From Candidatus Binatus sp. (lineage in GTDB: Bacteria > Desulfobacterota > Binatia > Binatales > Binataceae), in assembly GCF_030646925.1 (NCBI RefSeq), contig NZ_JAUSKL010000125.1, positions 1 to 50,724 on the forward strand: a stretch of 50,724 nucleotides of DNA, given 5' to 3'. A program made the position numbers and the translations under genes. This document shows positions 24,682 through 33,007 of the stretch, piece by piece; position 1 is the first letter of the stretch; each line of letters opens with the position of its first letter. The notes beneath the pieces are model-generated. The model searched no databases and had not been told where the DNA came from. It saw only the letters and a program-made list of their open reading frames with translations.

Positions 24682-26064
24682 ATGGATACCCAAGAAATCG
24701 AAACGACTGGACTCGCGGCCATGGCTCCCACGGCGGAAAGGAGGCCGAAAGCTCGAAGACGAAAGGTAGAAAAAATCAAGCCACCGACTAAGGAAGAACG
24801 GTCCACGTTGCTCCGAACGCGCCTCTGCGGGCTGACGGAGGAGTTGATCGCGAATGGCTTCGGCGCGATTTTGAAGCCACCACCGCCCATCAAGCTGATC
24901 GAACTCGAACCAGACATCGATCCCAAAAAAGGAGCATTTATTGGGAAGGTCAAGGAACCGCTCGCGTACTACTTACAGCGAGTTTCGGTTGTGGACAATC
25001 TGTCGCAGCGCCCGCCCTTCGATCACCTGAACGATTCTATCTATCGCAGACTGATCAGAGACTTTATCGAGGGTGCAGTGATACCGGAATCGAAGGTGGC
25101 CGCTCTTCTTCGCAGCACTAACGGAAAGGCAGAGACCTTGGCCAACGGAGACATTCGATACTCTATAGTCGACGGTCTTCAGCGCCTCTACTGCATGTGC
25201 ATAGCGATCCTGCTGGTTTATTTGCGCGAGAAATCAGTTGAACAGGGTCTTGTCCCTGAGGAAATTTGGCGGGTCCATTTTGCAGATGTTGTTGCCAAGA
25301 AGGGCGACGCAAAGACCGCCACTGAGGAACTTCTCTCGCGTGCTATCAGGTACGAAGTTTTCTACAACATCGACCTCGGCGGATTGCTTCACTACATGGT
25401 GACGTTTAACACCGGCCAGCGTCGGATGAGCCTGCCCATCCAGCTTGAGATTATGCGCCGACCTCTGATCGAGGAGATCGAGCGTCGGGCCGAGGTCAAG
25501 CTCTGGCTGGATACAGACAAGTTGCCGGGGCAGACGAAGCCAGCGCAGGACTTCTCGGCGGCTCAACTTGTCCTCGCAACGGAGGCATTTGTGACTGGCA
25601 ATTGCCAGATTGCGGCGGGGACGGAAGCTGATCGGTATCTCGAAAGTCAGGCGGACCTTGATGAGGTTGGGGATATCGAGGACACCGTCACGACGCTCAA
25701 GAGGATAATGGCGGAATTTCATCCCGCCATTATGAGGATATACGCGCAAGAAGTCGGTAGTCGTTACATCCTCTCAAACAGCATCACCTTCCTAATCGGG
25801 TTCGTCGCGGCATGCGGTTACGTTCGCAACAATAACAATCCCAAAGTTCTGGATGGCGTTCTCGACAAGTTGGCGGATTTGATGAAAAGGCCCGTCGATG
25901 ATCCGTTGAACCTTCGCGAATACCAAGCGGTCGTGTTGCAAATAAAGACGTCTCGCGGCAAGGCCATGCGACGACTGGCAGACGACACGTTTCGCCGCTT
26001 CTTTCTGGGCGCCACGCGCTCGCTCGATTGGGTCGACACGTTTAAGAGTATCGGAGGCCTGTGA
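24682..26064 (+). CDS. Orphan DGQHR/DUF262-like (ParB-fold) protein
   Basis: A 460-residue cytoplasmic protein. The N-terminus is highly basic (RRPKARRRKVEKIKPP). At about residues 150-160, RYSIVDGLQRLY resembles the VDGQQR/VDGQHR signature of DUF262 and DndB-type proteins, with Leu in place of the first Gln. The stretch YMVTFNTGQRRMS resembles the F-x-x-N-x-x-(G/Q)-(K/R) segment usual after that motif. The C-terminal half is helical with no recognised domain. Family members include GmrSD-type restriction proteins and regulators of DNA phosphorothioation, and are common in defence islands. Here it stands alone, with no methylase, helicase or Dnd genes. Composition is less GC-rich than its neighbours. 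Function unknown. Confidence 0.55.
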   Translation: MDTQEIETTGLAAMAPTAERRPKARRRKVEKIKPPTKEERSTLLRTRLCGLTEELIANGFGAILKPPPPIKLIELEPDIDPKKGAFIGKVKEPLAYYLQRVSVVDNLSQRPPFDHLNDSIYRRLIRDFIEGAVIPESKVAALLRSTNGKAETLANGDIRYSIVDGLQRLYCMCIAILLVYLREKSVEQGLVPEEIWRVHFADVVAKKGDAKTATEELLSRAIRYEVFYNIDLGGLLHYMVTFNTGQRRMSLPIQLEIMRRPLIEEIERRAEVKLWLDTDKLPGQTKPAQDFSAAQLVLATEAFVTGNCQIAAGTEADRYLESQADLDEVGDIEDTVTTLKRIMAEFHPAIMRIYAQEVGSRYILSNSITFLIGFVAACGYVRNNNNPKVLDGVLDKLADLMKRPVDDPLNLREYQAVVLQIKTSRGKAMRRLADDTFRRFFLGATRSLDWVDTFKSIGGL

Positions 26065-26082
26065 TTTTGACTTCTGCTGAAA

Positions 26083-26108
26083 GCCCCGGCCTGTTCAAGG
26101 GCCGGGGC
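26083..26108 (+). terminator. Strong hairpin after the orphan gene, no T tract
   Basis: GCCCCGGCC (26083-26091) pairs with GGCCGGGGC (26100-26108), loop TGTTCAAG. It lies 19 bases after the stop. No T run follows, so it is a Rho-independent terminator candidate only in a weak sense. Confidence 0.5.
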
Positions 26109-26203
26109 CAGCCTCTCCACCTTCCTCGTCACATGCCGCCCGGCAGAGAACTTGGTGGCGCGCCACTTCACGAGCGGCGATAGCTTGAAGGCTGAACGGA
26201 CTT

Positions 26204-27229
26204 TCAGGGGCGAGGTTTCAGGTGGAAGGCGGAGGCGAGCAATTGATAGGAGTGGAGGCGCGCTTGGTGATCGTGCACCACAGTCACGATCATAGCTTCT
26301 TCGACACCTAGCACGCTTGCTATATCAATCAGTTGATCGCGCACCGTATCGGCGGTGCCGATCAAGGAGCGCGGCCATTCGCCGGTCTCGCGAAACATAG
26401 GATCGGGATCCAGCGGAGTGCTGCTTAGTTCGGCGAGCGCCGACTCAGGCGTGGGGATAGGTCCGCGATCGCCGCGGCGCGCATTGCGCACGAACATCCG
26501 GACGCTCGACGCAAGCCGCTGCGCTTCATCGTCGGTATCCGCGCAGATAGCACCTATTCCGAGCGCCGCGACCGGCTTCGATAGCTCATTAGAAGGCTTG
26601 AAGTGCGAGCGATAGTACTCGATCGCTTTGCGGGTCGGATTCGGATCGATGAAATGCGCGAAGCTGTAAGGCAATCCGAGTTGGGCGGCGGCGTCCGCGC
26701 TCCACATGCTCGAACCAAGCATCCAGATTTCAGGATGACCGGGCATCGCGGGCGAAAGATGGATGCGGCTGAAGGCGTGATCGGGACGAAAGCTCTGATT
26801 CAGAAAAGCGATCAGTTCGAGCAACTGCCGCGGGAAGTCATCAGTGGTGGACTGGCTCTCGCGATCGCGCCGCAATGCGTAAGTATCGAGCGGACTGCCG
26901 CCGGGCGCGCGCCCGATGCCGAGATCGATTCGACCCGGATAGAGCGCATGCAGCATCCGGAAGGTCTCCGCGACCTTCATCGGGCTGTAGTGCGGAAGCA
27001 TCACGCCACCCGAGCCGACGCGGATATGGCGCGTCTCGGCGGCGACGCGGGCGATCATGATTTCCGGCGCGGGGCTCGCGAACGCGCCGGTCGCATGATG
27101 CTCGGCGATCCAGTAGCGCTGGTAGCCGAGGCGATCGCACAATTTTGCGAGATCGATCGTGTTGTTGAGCGCATCCGCGGCGGTGAATCCGGCCGGGACT
27201 GGCGATTGATCGACGACTGACAGTTTCAT
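26204..27229 (-). CDS. LLM-class flavin oxidoreductase, MsnO8-like
   Basis: A 341-residue luciferase-like enzyme using reduced flavin. The MsnO8-like beginning is KLSVVDQSPVP. RYWIAEHHA near residue 45, IRVGSGGVMLPHYSPMKVAE and RIDLGIGRAPGG are characteristic blocks. The C-terminus GTADTVRDQLIDIASVLGVEEAMIVT is the standard end of the family. ATG 27229 is preferred over an in-frame TTG at 27244 because it places KLSVVDQ at the front. It is transcribed alone, divergent from the acyl-CoA dehydrogenase (193 bases apart). The natural substrate is unknown; many members are poorly characterised oxygenases or F420-independent oxidoreductases. Confidence 0.9.
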   Translation of the reverse strand: MKLSVVDQSPVPAGFTAADALNNTIDLAKLCDRLGYQRYWIAEHHATGAFASPAPEIMIARVAAETRHIRVGSGGVMLPHYSPMKVAETFRMLHALYPGRIDLGIGRAPGGSPLDTYALRRDRESQSTTDDFPRQLLELIAFLNQSFRPDHAFSRIHLSPAMPGHPEIWMLGSSMWSADAAAQLGLPYSFAHFIDPNPTRKAIEYYRSHFKPSNELSKPVAALGIGAICADTDDEAQRLASSVRMFVRNARRGDRGPIPTPESALAELSSTPLDPDPMFRETGEWPRSLIGTADTVRDQLIDIASVLGVEEAMIVTVVHDHQARLHSYQLLASAFHLKPRP

Positions 27230-27421
27230 TCGGCTGATTCGCAAGAGTAATGCATTGACTTAATCTTGCTTGGCTTGCGGCGCCGATTCCATAGCTGGGG
27301 GCTGCGCGACGCGCTGCTCTGGTAAAACCGCCGGCTATTGGCGACAATCCACCCGCGTCCTGTTTGCACCGCAGGGTCCCGGGCGCAATCACAGGATCGC
27401 AGTATCGATGGAGGAACGAAC

Positions 27422-28720
27422 ATGAGTTGGGATTTTGAAACCGACCCCGAATATCAGAAGGAACTCGATTGGGCTGACAAGTTCGTGCGCGAGGAAGTCG
27501 AGCCGCTGCAGTACGTGCTCGATTGTCATCCGTACGACGTGCGCAATCCGAAGCGCAACGCGCTGGTGCGTCCGCTGCAGGCCGAAGTGAAGAAGCGCAA
27601 GCTGTGGGCGTGTCATCTCGGGCCTGAGCTCGGCGGTCCCGGCTACGGCCAGGTCAAGCTCGGACTCTTGAATGAGTTGCTCGGCGGTGCGGCGTATGCG
27701 CCGATCGTGTTTGGATGCCAGGCGCCCGATTCGGGCAATGGCGAAATCCTTGCTCATTACGGCACGCCCGAACAGAAAAAGCGCTTTCTGCAGCCGCTGC
27801 TCGACAATGAGATCGTGTCTGCATTTTCGATGACCGAGCCGCAGGGCGGCGCCGATCCGAAAGTGTTCACGACCAAAGCCGAAATGAAAGGCGACAACTG
27901 GGTCATCAACGGCGAGAAGTGGTTCTCGTCGAACGCGCATCTGGCGTCGTTTCTGATCGTGATGGCGGTGACGGATCCCGACGCGCCGATTTACAAGCGG
28001 ATGTCGATGTTTATCGTGCCGAGCGAGACGCCGGGGGTGAAGATTCTGAAGAACCTGGCGGTCGGCATGAACGAACGCGAGGGCAGCCACGCCTACATCC
28101 GATATTCGGATGTGATGGTGCCGAAAGATCACATGCTCGGGCCTCGTGGCGGCGCGTTCGCGGTCGCGCAGACGCGGCTTGGCGGCGGACGCATCCATCA
28201 TGCGATGCGCACGATCGGACAAGTGCGCCGCGCTTTCGACATGATGTGCGAGCGGGTGCTATCGCGCACGACGCAGGGATCGAAGCTGGCCGACAAGCAG
28301 ATGGTGCAGGAAAAGATCGCGGACTCGTGGATGGAGATCGAGCAGTTCCGCCTGCTGGTGCTGCGCACGGCGTGGAAGGTCGATCGCTACAAGGATTATA
28401 TGAAAGTGCGCAAGGACATCGCGGCGGTCAAGGCGCTGATGCCGAAAGTGTTTCACGACGTCGCATCGCGCGCGCTCTATCTGCATGGATCGCTCGGCGC
28501 GACCAACGAGATGCCGTTCGTCGAGCAGGTCATCCAGAGCTTCCACATGGGACTCGCCGACGGTCCGACCGAAGTACACAAGATCACGGTCGCGCGGCAG
28601 GTGTTGCGCGACTACAAGGCGACTGACGGCCTGTTCCCGTCGCAGCACATTCCGAAGCTGCGCGAAGAAGCGATCAAGAAGTATGCGAATCGCATCGAAC
28701 TCGAGGTCGCCAATCAGTGA
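27422..28720 (+). CDS. Acyl-CoA dehydrogenase family protein
   Basis: A 432-residue FAD enzyme that makes the alpha,beta double bond of acyl-CoA. ATG 27422 is supported by GGAGGAACG; an upstream in-frame start would add unrelated residues. FSMTEPQGGADPK and WVINGEKWFSSNA are the FAD/substrate segments of the family. GRIHHAMRTIGQ and the C-terminal block LYLHGSLGATNEMPFVEQ resemble the ACAD10/11-type members with conserved YLHGS-style residues. An enoyl-CoA hydratase starts 30 bases after it, so dehydrogenation and hydration of the same acyl chain are likely coupled. The acyl length is unknown. Confidence 0.93.
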   Translation: MSWDFETDPEYQKELDWADKFVREEVEPLQYVLDCHPYDVRNPKRNALVRPLQAEVKKRKLWACHLGPELGGPGYGQVKLGLLNELLGGAAYAPIVFGCQAPDSGNGEILAHYGTPEQKKRFLQPLLDNEIVSAFSMTEPQGGADPKVFTTKAEMKGDNWVINGEKWFSSNAHLASFLIVMAVTDPDAPIYKRMSMFIVPSETPGVKILKNLAVGMNEREGSHAYIRYSDVMVPKDHMLGPRGGAFAVAQTRLGGGRIHHAMRTIGQVRRAFDMMCERVLSRTTQGSKLADKQMVQEKIADSWMEIEQFRLLVLRTAWKVDRYKDYMKVRKDIAAVKALMPKVFHDVASRALYLHGSLGATNEMPFVEQVIQSFHMGLADGPTEVHKITVARQVLRDYKATDGLFPSQHIPKLREEAIKKYANRIELEVANQ

Positions 28721-28750
28721 TCGCGAGTTTCATTTCGAGGAGAGATTCAG

Positions 28751-29650
28751 ATGGCCTATGAGCAGATCATCTACGAGGTCGCGGACAATATCCTGACGAT
28801 TACGCTCAATCGCCCGGAGAAGTTGAATGCGTTCACGGGCCAGATGATGAACGAGATGATCGATGCGTTCGACAAGGCCGACGCGGACGACAATATCCGC
28901 GCGATAATCGTGACGGGCGCCGGGCGCGGATTCTGTGCCGGCGCCGACTTGTCGGCGGGTGCGAATACGTTCGATGCGACGCGGCCGGATCGTCCGGAGC
29001 GGCAGACCGCGATCAGGCCCGACGGCAGCGTCGATTGGAGCAATGACGCGGTGCGCGACGGCGGCGGGCGATTGACGCTGCGGATTTTCGAGAGCCTGAA
29101 GCCGGTGATCGCCGCGGTCAACGGACCCGCGGTCGGCGTGGGCGTGACGATGCAACTCGCGATGGACGTGCGAATCGCGTCGGAGAATGCGCGCTTCGGC
29201 TTCGTGTTCTCGCGGCGCGGGATCGTGCCGGAGGCTTGCTCGAGCTGGTTTCTGCCGCGGATCGTAGGAATCTCGCAGGCGCTCGAGTGGGCGTTTTCGG
29301 GCCGCGTGTTTTCCGCAGAGGAGGCGCTGCAAGGACGACTCGTCAGCAAGGTGTGCGCGCCCGATCAATTGCTTCCCTCGGCGCGGGCGCTCGCGCGCGA
29401 AATTGCGGACAACACGTCGCAGGTGGCGGTGGCGCTGATCCGCCAGATGTTCTGGAAGACACTCGGCGCGGACCATCCGATGGAAGCGCACAAAATCGAC
29501 AGCCGCGGAATTTTCTCCCGCGGCGCGTCGGCTGACGTCAAGGAAGGAGTCACGTCGTTTCTGGAGAAGCGGCCGGCGAAGTTTCCAGACAAGATTTCGA
29601 AAGACATGCCGCCGTATTTTCCGTGGTGGCAAGATCGGAAGTATAGTTAG
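28751..29650 (+). CDS. Enoyl-CoA hydratase/isomerase (crotonase family)
   Basis: A 299-residue crotonase, slightly longer than usual because of an insert around ANTFDATRPDRPERQT, between the first oxyanion loop (GAGRGFCAGADLSAG) and the second (NGPAVGVGVTMQLAMD). FVFSRRGIVPEACSSWFLPRIVG resembles the region holding the first acid of hydratases, and the E of GIVPEA fits that position. ATG has GGAGAG upstream. It forms a pair with the acyl-CoA dehydrogenase upstream. The stop codon lies inside a short tandem repeat that begins at 29636. Confidence 0.92.
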   Translation: MAYEQIIYEVADNILTITLNRPEKLNAFTGQMMNEMIDAFDKADADDNIRAIIVTGAGRGFCAGADLSAGANTFDATRPDRPERQTAIRPDGSVDWSNDAVRDGGGRLTLRIFESLKPVIAAVNGPAVGVGVTMQLAMDVRIASENARFGFVFSRRGIVPEACSSWFLPRIVGISQALEWAFSGRVFSAEEALQGRLVSKVCAPDQLLPSARALAREIADNTSQVAVALIRQMFWKTLGADHPMEAHKIDSRGIFSRGASADVKEGVTSFLEKRPAKFPDKISKDMPPYFPWWQDRKYS

Positions 29651-29738
29651 TCCGGAAATATAGCTAGTCCGGAAGTATAGTTAGTAGTTGAGTAGTAATC
29701 ACTTCAGATAGTCAGTTGATTCGAAAGTATAGTTGATC
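29636..29738. repeat. 17-bp tandem repeats, three copies plus one detached
   Basis: CGGAAGTATAGTTAGTC at 29636-29652, CGGAAATATAGCTAGTC at 29653-29669 and CGGAAGTATAGTTAGTA at 29670-29686 are head to tail. A fourth, CGAAAGTATAGTTGATC, stands at 29722-29738. The first copy contains the final codons and stop of the enoyl-CoA hydratase gene. The function is unknown; it may have arisen by slippage. Confidence 0.85.
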
Positions 29739-29751
29739 TATTGCGCAGTGT

Positions 29752-30135
29752 ATGGCCGCGAGCTGTGGTGAAACTGAAGTCATCGCGAATTTGTTCGTCG
29801 GCGATCTGCAGGATGCGCAAAGATTCGACGGCACGATTATCAGCGTGCTGCCCGACGTCCCGGACGGCGAGCCGCCGCACGCGATCCATATGCCGATCCT
29901 GGCGCGCGGAATCGAATCGCTCGACAGCACCGCCGAGTTGATCGATCGCGCGCTCGCCGAAGGGCGTCGAGTGCTCGTGCATTGCGAGGAAGGATGCGAG
30001 CGGGCGCCGCTCGTAATCGCATGGTTTCTCAAGACGCGGCGTGCGATGTCGCTCGACGAGGCCTATACGCTGCTGAAGAGCCGCCGCCCGATCGTCGAGG
30101 ATCGCCGGCGCTGGCTCGGCATCCACAATCAGTAG
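29752..30135 (+). CDS. Small dual-specificity-type protein phosphatase
   Basis: A 127-residue protein with the Cys-based phosphatase loop VHCEEGCERAP, i.e. H-C-x5-R with the catalytic Cys in the HC pair. The preceding FVGDLQDAQRFDGTIISV resembles the N-terminal segment of DSP-like domains (LYLGDLxDA). The general-acid Asp may be in LPDVPDGEPP. It is small for the family (usually 150-180), with a short C-terminal region. The ribosome site is not clear. Location between acyl-CoA genes and an MDR gene gives no hint about its phosphoprotein target. Confidence 0.75.
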   Translation: MAASCGETEVIANLFVGDLQDAQRFDGTIISVLPDVPDGEPPHAIHMPILARGIESLDSTAELIDRALAEGRRVLVHCEEGCERAPLVIAWFLKTRRAMSLDEAYTLLKSRRPIVEDRRRWLGIHNQ

Positions 30136-30245
30136 GGTCGCGCGCCCAAAACAATCTTAAAGAGCATTAATGAGCGATCTTGGTTACGAAGCGTTGTCCT
30201 GCGCGTCTGAACTCGATCGGATAAGTTTGTCAGCGAGGCAATGCG

Positions 30246-31217
30246 ATGAAGGCGATTCAGTTTGAGCGGCTTGGCGGTCCCGAAGTGATGCAATTGCGCG
30301 AGATCCCGCGGCCCGAGCTGCGCCCGGGGACCGTGCTGGTGAAGAATCAGGTGATCGCGCTGAACTACGGCGACACGTTTTTTATTCGCGGGCAATATCT
30401 GGTGAAGCCGGCGTTTCCCGATACTCCCGGGATGGAAGCGGCGGGAGTGATCGAGGAGGTCGCGCCGGACGTCAAAGGTCTGACTCCGGGCATGCGCGTC
30501 GCGTACATCGGGATGGGCGCATACGCGGAGTACACGAGGATCCGGCCATCGCGCGTGATGGCGATTCCCGACTTTATGGATTTCGAGCAGGCGGCGGCAT
30601 TTCCGATCGCGGTGCTGACGGCGTGGCATCTGCTGCACACTTGTCATCGCATCGACGCGGGAGAGACCGTGATCGTACATTCGGCAGCGGGCGGCGTCGG
30701 AATCGCGGCGGTGCAAATCGCAAAGGCGGCGGGCGCGCGCGTGATCGGCACGGTGTCCGCGGACCACAAGATCGATTTCGTGCGCAGGTACGGCGCCGAC
30801 GAAGTGATCAACTATGCGACGCACGACTTCGCGGAAGAATCGATGCGGCTAGGCGGCGGTCGCGGCGTCGATCTGATCCTCGATGCGGTCGGCAAGCCGA
30901 CTTTCGGCAACGGCCTCAAGTGCCTCGCGCCGTTCGGGCATCTGATCCTGTACGGCAGCGCCGGGGGTCCGCCCGATCCGATCAATCCGATGATGATGCT
31001 GTTCGCCAAATCGTTGAAGGTGAGCGGTTTCGTAGTACCGATGGTTTATGCGATGCATGAAATTCATCAGCGCGGCGTGGACGACGTATTCAGGCTCGCG
31101 CGCGAGGGGCGATTGACGGTGCCGATCGGACAGCGATTCGCGCTGAGCGAGGCGGTCGAGGCGCTTCGATTCCTGGAATCGCGGCGGTCGGTGGGAAAGC
31201 TACTATTGATTCCTTGA
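30246..31217 (+). CDS. NADPH:quinone oxidoreductase-type MDR enzyme
   Basis: A 323-residue medium-chain reductase without zinc ligands. The N-terminus MKAIQFERLGGPEVMQL is typical of quinone oxidoreductases. NYGDTFFIRGQY, DTPGMEAAGVIEEVAPDVKG and HSAAGGVGIAAVQIAKAAGA (the cofactor-binding A-x-G-G-V-G loop) are clear. GADEVINYATHDF and DLILDAVGKPTF follow as usual. It reduces quinones or enones with NADPH. The next gene, an SDR, begins 20 bases after the stop and is likely co-transcribed. Confidence 0.93.
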   Translation: MKAIQFERLGGPEVMQLREIPRPELRPGTVLVKNQVIALNYGDTFFIRGQYLVKPAFPDTPGMEAAGVIEEVAPDVKGLTPGMRVAYIGMGAYAEYTRIRPSRVMAIPDFMDFEQAAAFPIAVLTAWHLLHTCHRIDAGETVIVHSAAGGVGIAAVQIAKAAGARVIGTVSADHKIDFVRRYGADEVINYATHDFAEESMRLGGGRGVDLILDAVGKPTFGNGLKCLAPFGHLILYGSAGGPPDPINPMMMLFAKSLKVSGFVVPMVYAMHEIHQRGVDDVFRLAREGRLTVPIGQRFALSEAVEALRFLESRRSVGKLLLIP

Positions 31218-31237
31218 ACCACGATGGAGAAGCAGCC

Positions 31238-31957
31238 ATGGCGAAAGAATCCAAAAACGATCGCGTTGCGGTGATACTCGGAGTCGGACCCGGCCTGGGC
31301 GCCTCGCTCGCGCGCAGATTCGCGAAGGGCTATGCAGTCGCGATCAACGCGCGGAACGAAAAATACCTGCATTCGCTGGCGGAAGAGATCGCGGCGGCGG
31401 GCGGCGAAGTGATCGAAGCGCCGGCCGACCTTGGCGATCGTGCGCAGATCGCGGCGGCATTCAAGTCGATTCGCGAGCGGTTGGGCGCGCCCGATGTGCT
31501 CGTGTACAACGCGGGCGGCGGAAAATGGGGTACGATCAACGAAGTCACGCCCGAGCAATACGAGGATGCGTGGCGGGTCGGCGCTTACGGAGCATTCGTC
31601 AGCGCCAAGGAGGTGGTGCCGGAGATGATCGCGCGCGGCCGCGGCGTGATCCTGTTCACTGGCGCGACCGCGGGAGTGAAGGCGGGGCCCAAATCGATCG
31701 CGTTCGGACCGGCGAAGTTTGCGTTGCGCGGACTGGCCCAGTCACTCGCGCGCGACTTAGGCCCTAAGGGCATCCATGTCGCCTGGATCAACGTGGACGG
31801 CTCGATCAACATCCCGGGGCGGCGCATCCCAAACCTCAAGGATGAAGACCAGCTAGAGCCCGACGCGATCGCCGACACCTACTGGCATCTGGCGCATCAG
31901 CATCCGAGCGCATGGACGATGGAGCTGGAAGTCAGGCCATTCAAGGAGAAGTTCTGA
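31238..31957 (+). CDS. SDR-family protein with Phe at the catalytic Tyr position
   Basis: A 239-residue short-chain dehydrogenase-like protein; ATG 31238 has GGAGAA upstream. The cofactor loop is GVGPGLGASLARR, a glycine-rich variant without the usual TGxxxGIG. YNAGGG keeps the NAG motif. The active-site stretch reads GAT, then SIAFGPAKFALR, so the position of the catalytic Tyr is Phe while Lys is kept (F-x3-K). Members of this subgroup with F or A at this site are known to me; whether they oxidise or reduce is unclear. The MDR upstream is probably co-transcribed. Confidence 0.88.
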   Translation: MAKESKNDRVAVILGVGPGLGASLARRFAKGYAVAINARNEKYLHSLAEEIAAAGGEVIEAPADLGDRAQIAAAFKSIRERLGAPDVLVYNAGGGKWGTINEVTPEQYEDAWRVGAYGAFVSAKEVVPEMIARGRGVILFTGATAGVKAGPKSIAFGPAKFALRGLAQSLARDLGPKGIHVAWINVDGSINIPGRRIPNLKDEDQLEPDAIADTYWHLAHQHPSAWTMELEVRPFKEKF

Positions 31958-32172
31958 CAGTCAGATAGTATGCGTCGATTTGGTAGGGACCGATGAACGG
32001 GATTGAAAGGATTGCAAGTTGAGATGCCGCCGAGAGGCGAGGGTTACACGCGCAACCGCTCCACGAACGGCGCGTCGCTCCGCACCGGGCTATTTTTCTG
32101 ACGGGCGACTATGTTCGAGAAGTGAGCTAGGGGCGGGCGAACGGGCGGGGAAGTAACAGGGAACGCTGTTAC
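31958..32172. other. Short gap before the convergent EPS locus
   Basis: 215 bases between the SDR stop and the last (most downstream) EPS gene on the minus strand. I see no gene or convincing hairpin. It is the end of both transcription units. Confidence 0.5.
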
Positions 32173-32985
32173 TCAGGAGGCGAGGCGGGTCGCACAGACT
32201 ATGTAGGGCGAGGTCAGGCGGTTGGGAGGTATTCGCCGATCGAGGAAGTCCTCGATTGACCAGATGGCAACAGAGGTTCCGACCAGCGCGAGGATAATCG
32301 ATTTCTTGAGGCGATATTCGAATGAGCCGGGTTCGATGCCGCCGAGCGCGAGACAGACGCCGTAATTGGTCGAGAGAAAATATTCGCAATCGATTACCTC
32401 GAGGCCGGCGGCTTGGTGCGCGCGAAGAACCGCTTCCCGGTCGAGTATCACGTGGATGTCGTAAACGGGGCGATTCAGCAGGGCGAGAACGGCGCCGACC
32501 GAGCCTGCCATGTTGGGGACCATGGTCAGCAGCCAACCGCCGGGCCGCAGATAGCGAACGAAGGAACTTACTACGCCCGCGGTGTCGTGGAAGTGTTCGA
32601 TGACGCCGAATGACCAGACGACATCGTAGGCGCCGAGCAGTCTGTCGGGAGGCTCGAAGAAATCTCCGCATACGATGTCGCCGGCGATGCTTGCATCGCG
32701 GAGCACTTCGGATGCTTGTTCGCATCCGGTCGGGGAGCGGTCGATTCCCGCGACCTCGAAACCGAATTCACGGGCGAACAACGGAAGCATCGAACTATTG
32801 GCGCAACCGAGTTCCAGCAGCCGCAGGCCGCGGGTCGGCTGGGTGAAGACGCGCTTCCTCAGATAGTCGCAGATCGCGCGATTGACGTGATTCGACAGGC
32901 GCCCGCTGGAGGGCGCAGTATTCTGCCAGACTCGATTCCAATATTGTTCGCCAGCCTTATCGCCCGATGCCGCGTCGATTGCCAT
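32173..32985 (-). CDS. SAM-dependent methyltransferase (EPS locus)
   Basis: A 270-residue class I methyltransferase. Motif I is LLELGCANSSML, followed by EVAGIDRSPTG for motif II and DVVWSFGVIEHFHD for motif IV/V. ATG 32985 has GGAGAA upstream; 24 bases separate it from the flippase stop. The hydrophobic C-terminal segment (SIILALVGTSVAIWSIEDFL) suggests peripheral membrane association. It is the last gene of the EPS transcription unit and probably methylates a sugar or lipid-linked intermediate. Confidence 0.85.
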   Translation of the reverse strand: MAIDAASGDKAGEQYWNRVWQNTAPSSGRLSNHVNRAICDYLRKRVFTQPTRGLRLLELGCANSSMLPLFAREFGFEVAGIDRSPTGCEQASEVLRDASIAGDIVCGDFFEPPDRLLGAYDVVWSFGVIEHFHDTAGVVSSFVRYLRPGGWLLTMVPNMAGSVGAVLALLNRPVYDIHVILDREAVLRAHQAAGLEVIDCEYFLSTNYGVCLALGGIEPGSFEYRLKKSIILALVGTSVAIWSIEDFLDRRIPPNRLTSPYIVCATRLAS

Positions 32986-33007
32986 CTCGGTTCTCCGAGC
33001 CTCGAAA

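Noticed and set aside
24682-26064. Possible part of a Dnd/phosphorothioation or GmrSD system
   Set aside because: Only the motif resembles those families; no dndA/C/D/E, helicase or nuclease HNH/GmrD part is visible nearby, so a system call is not justified.
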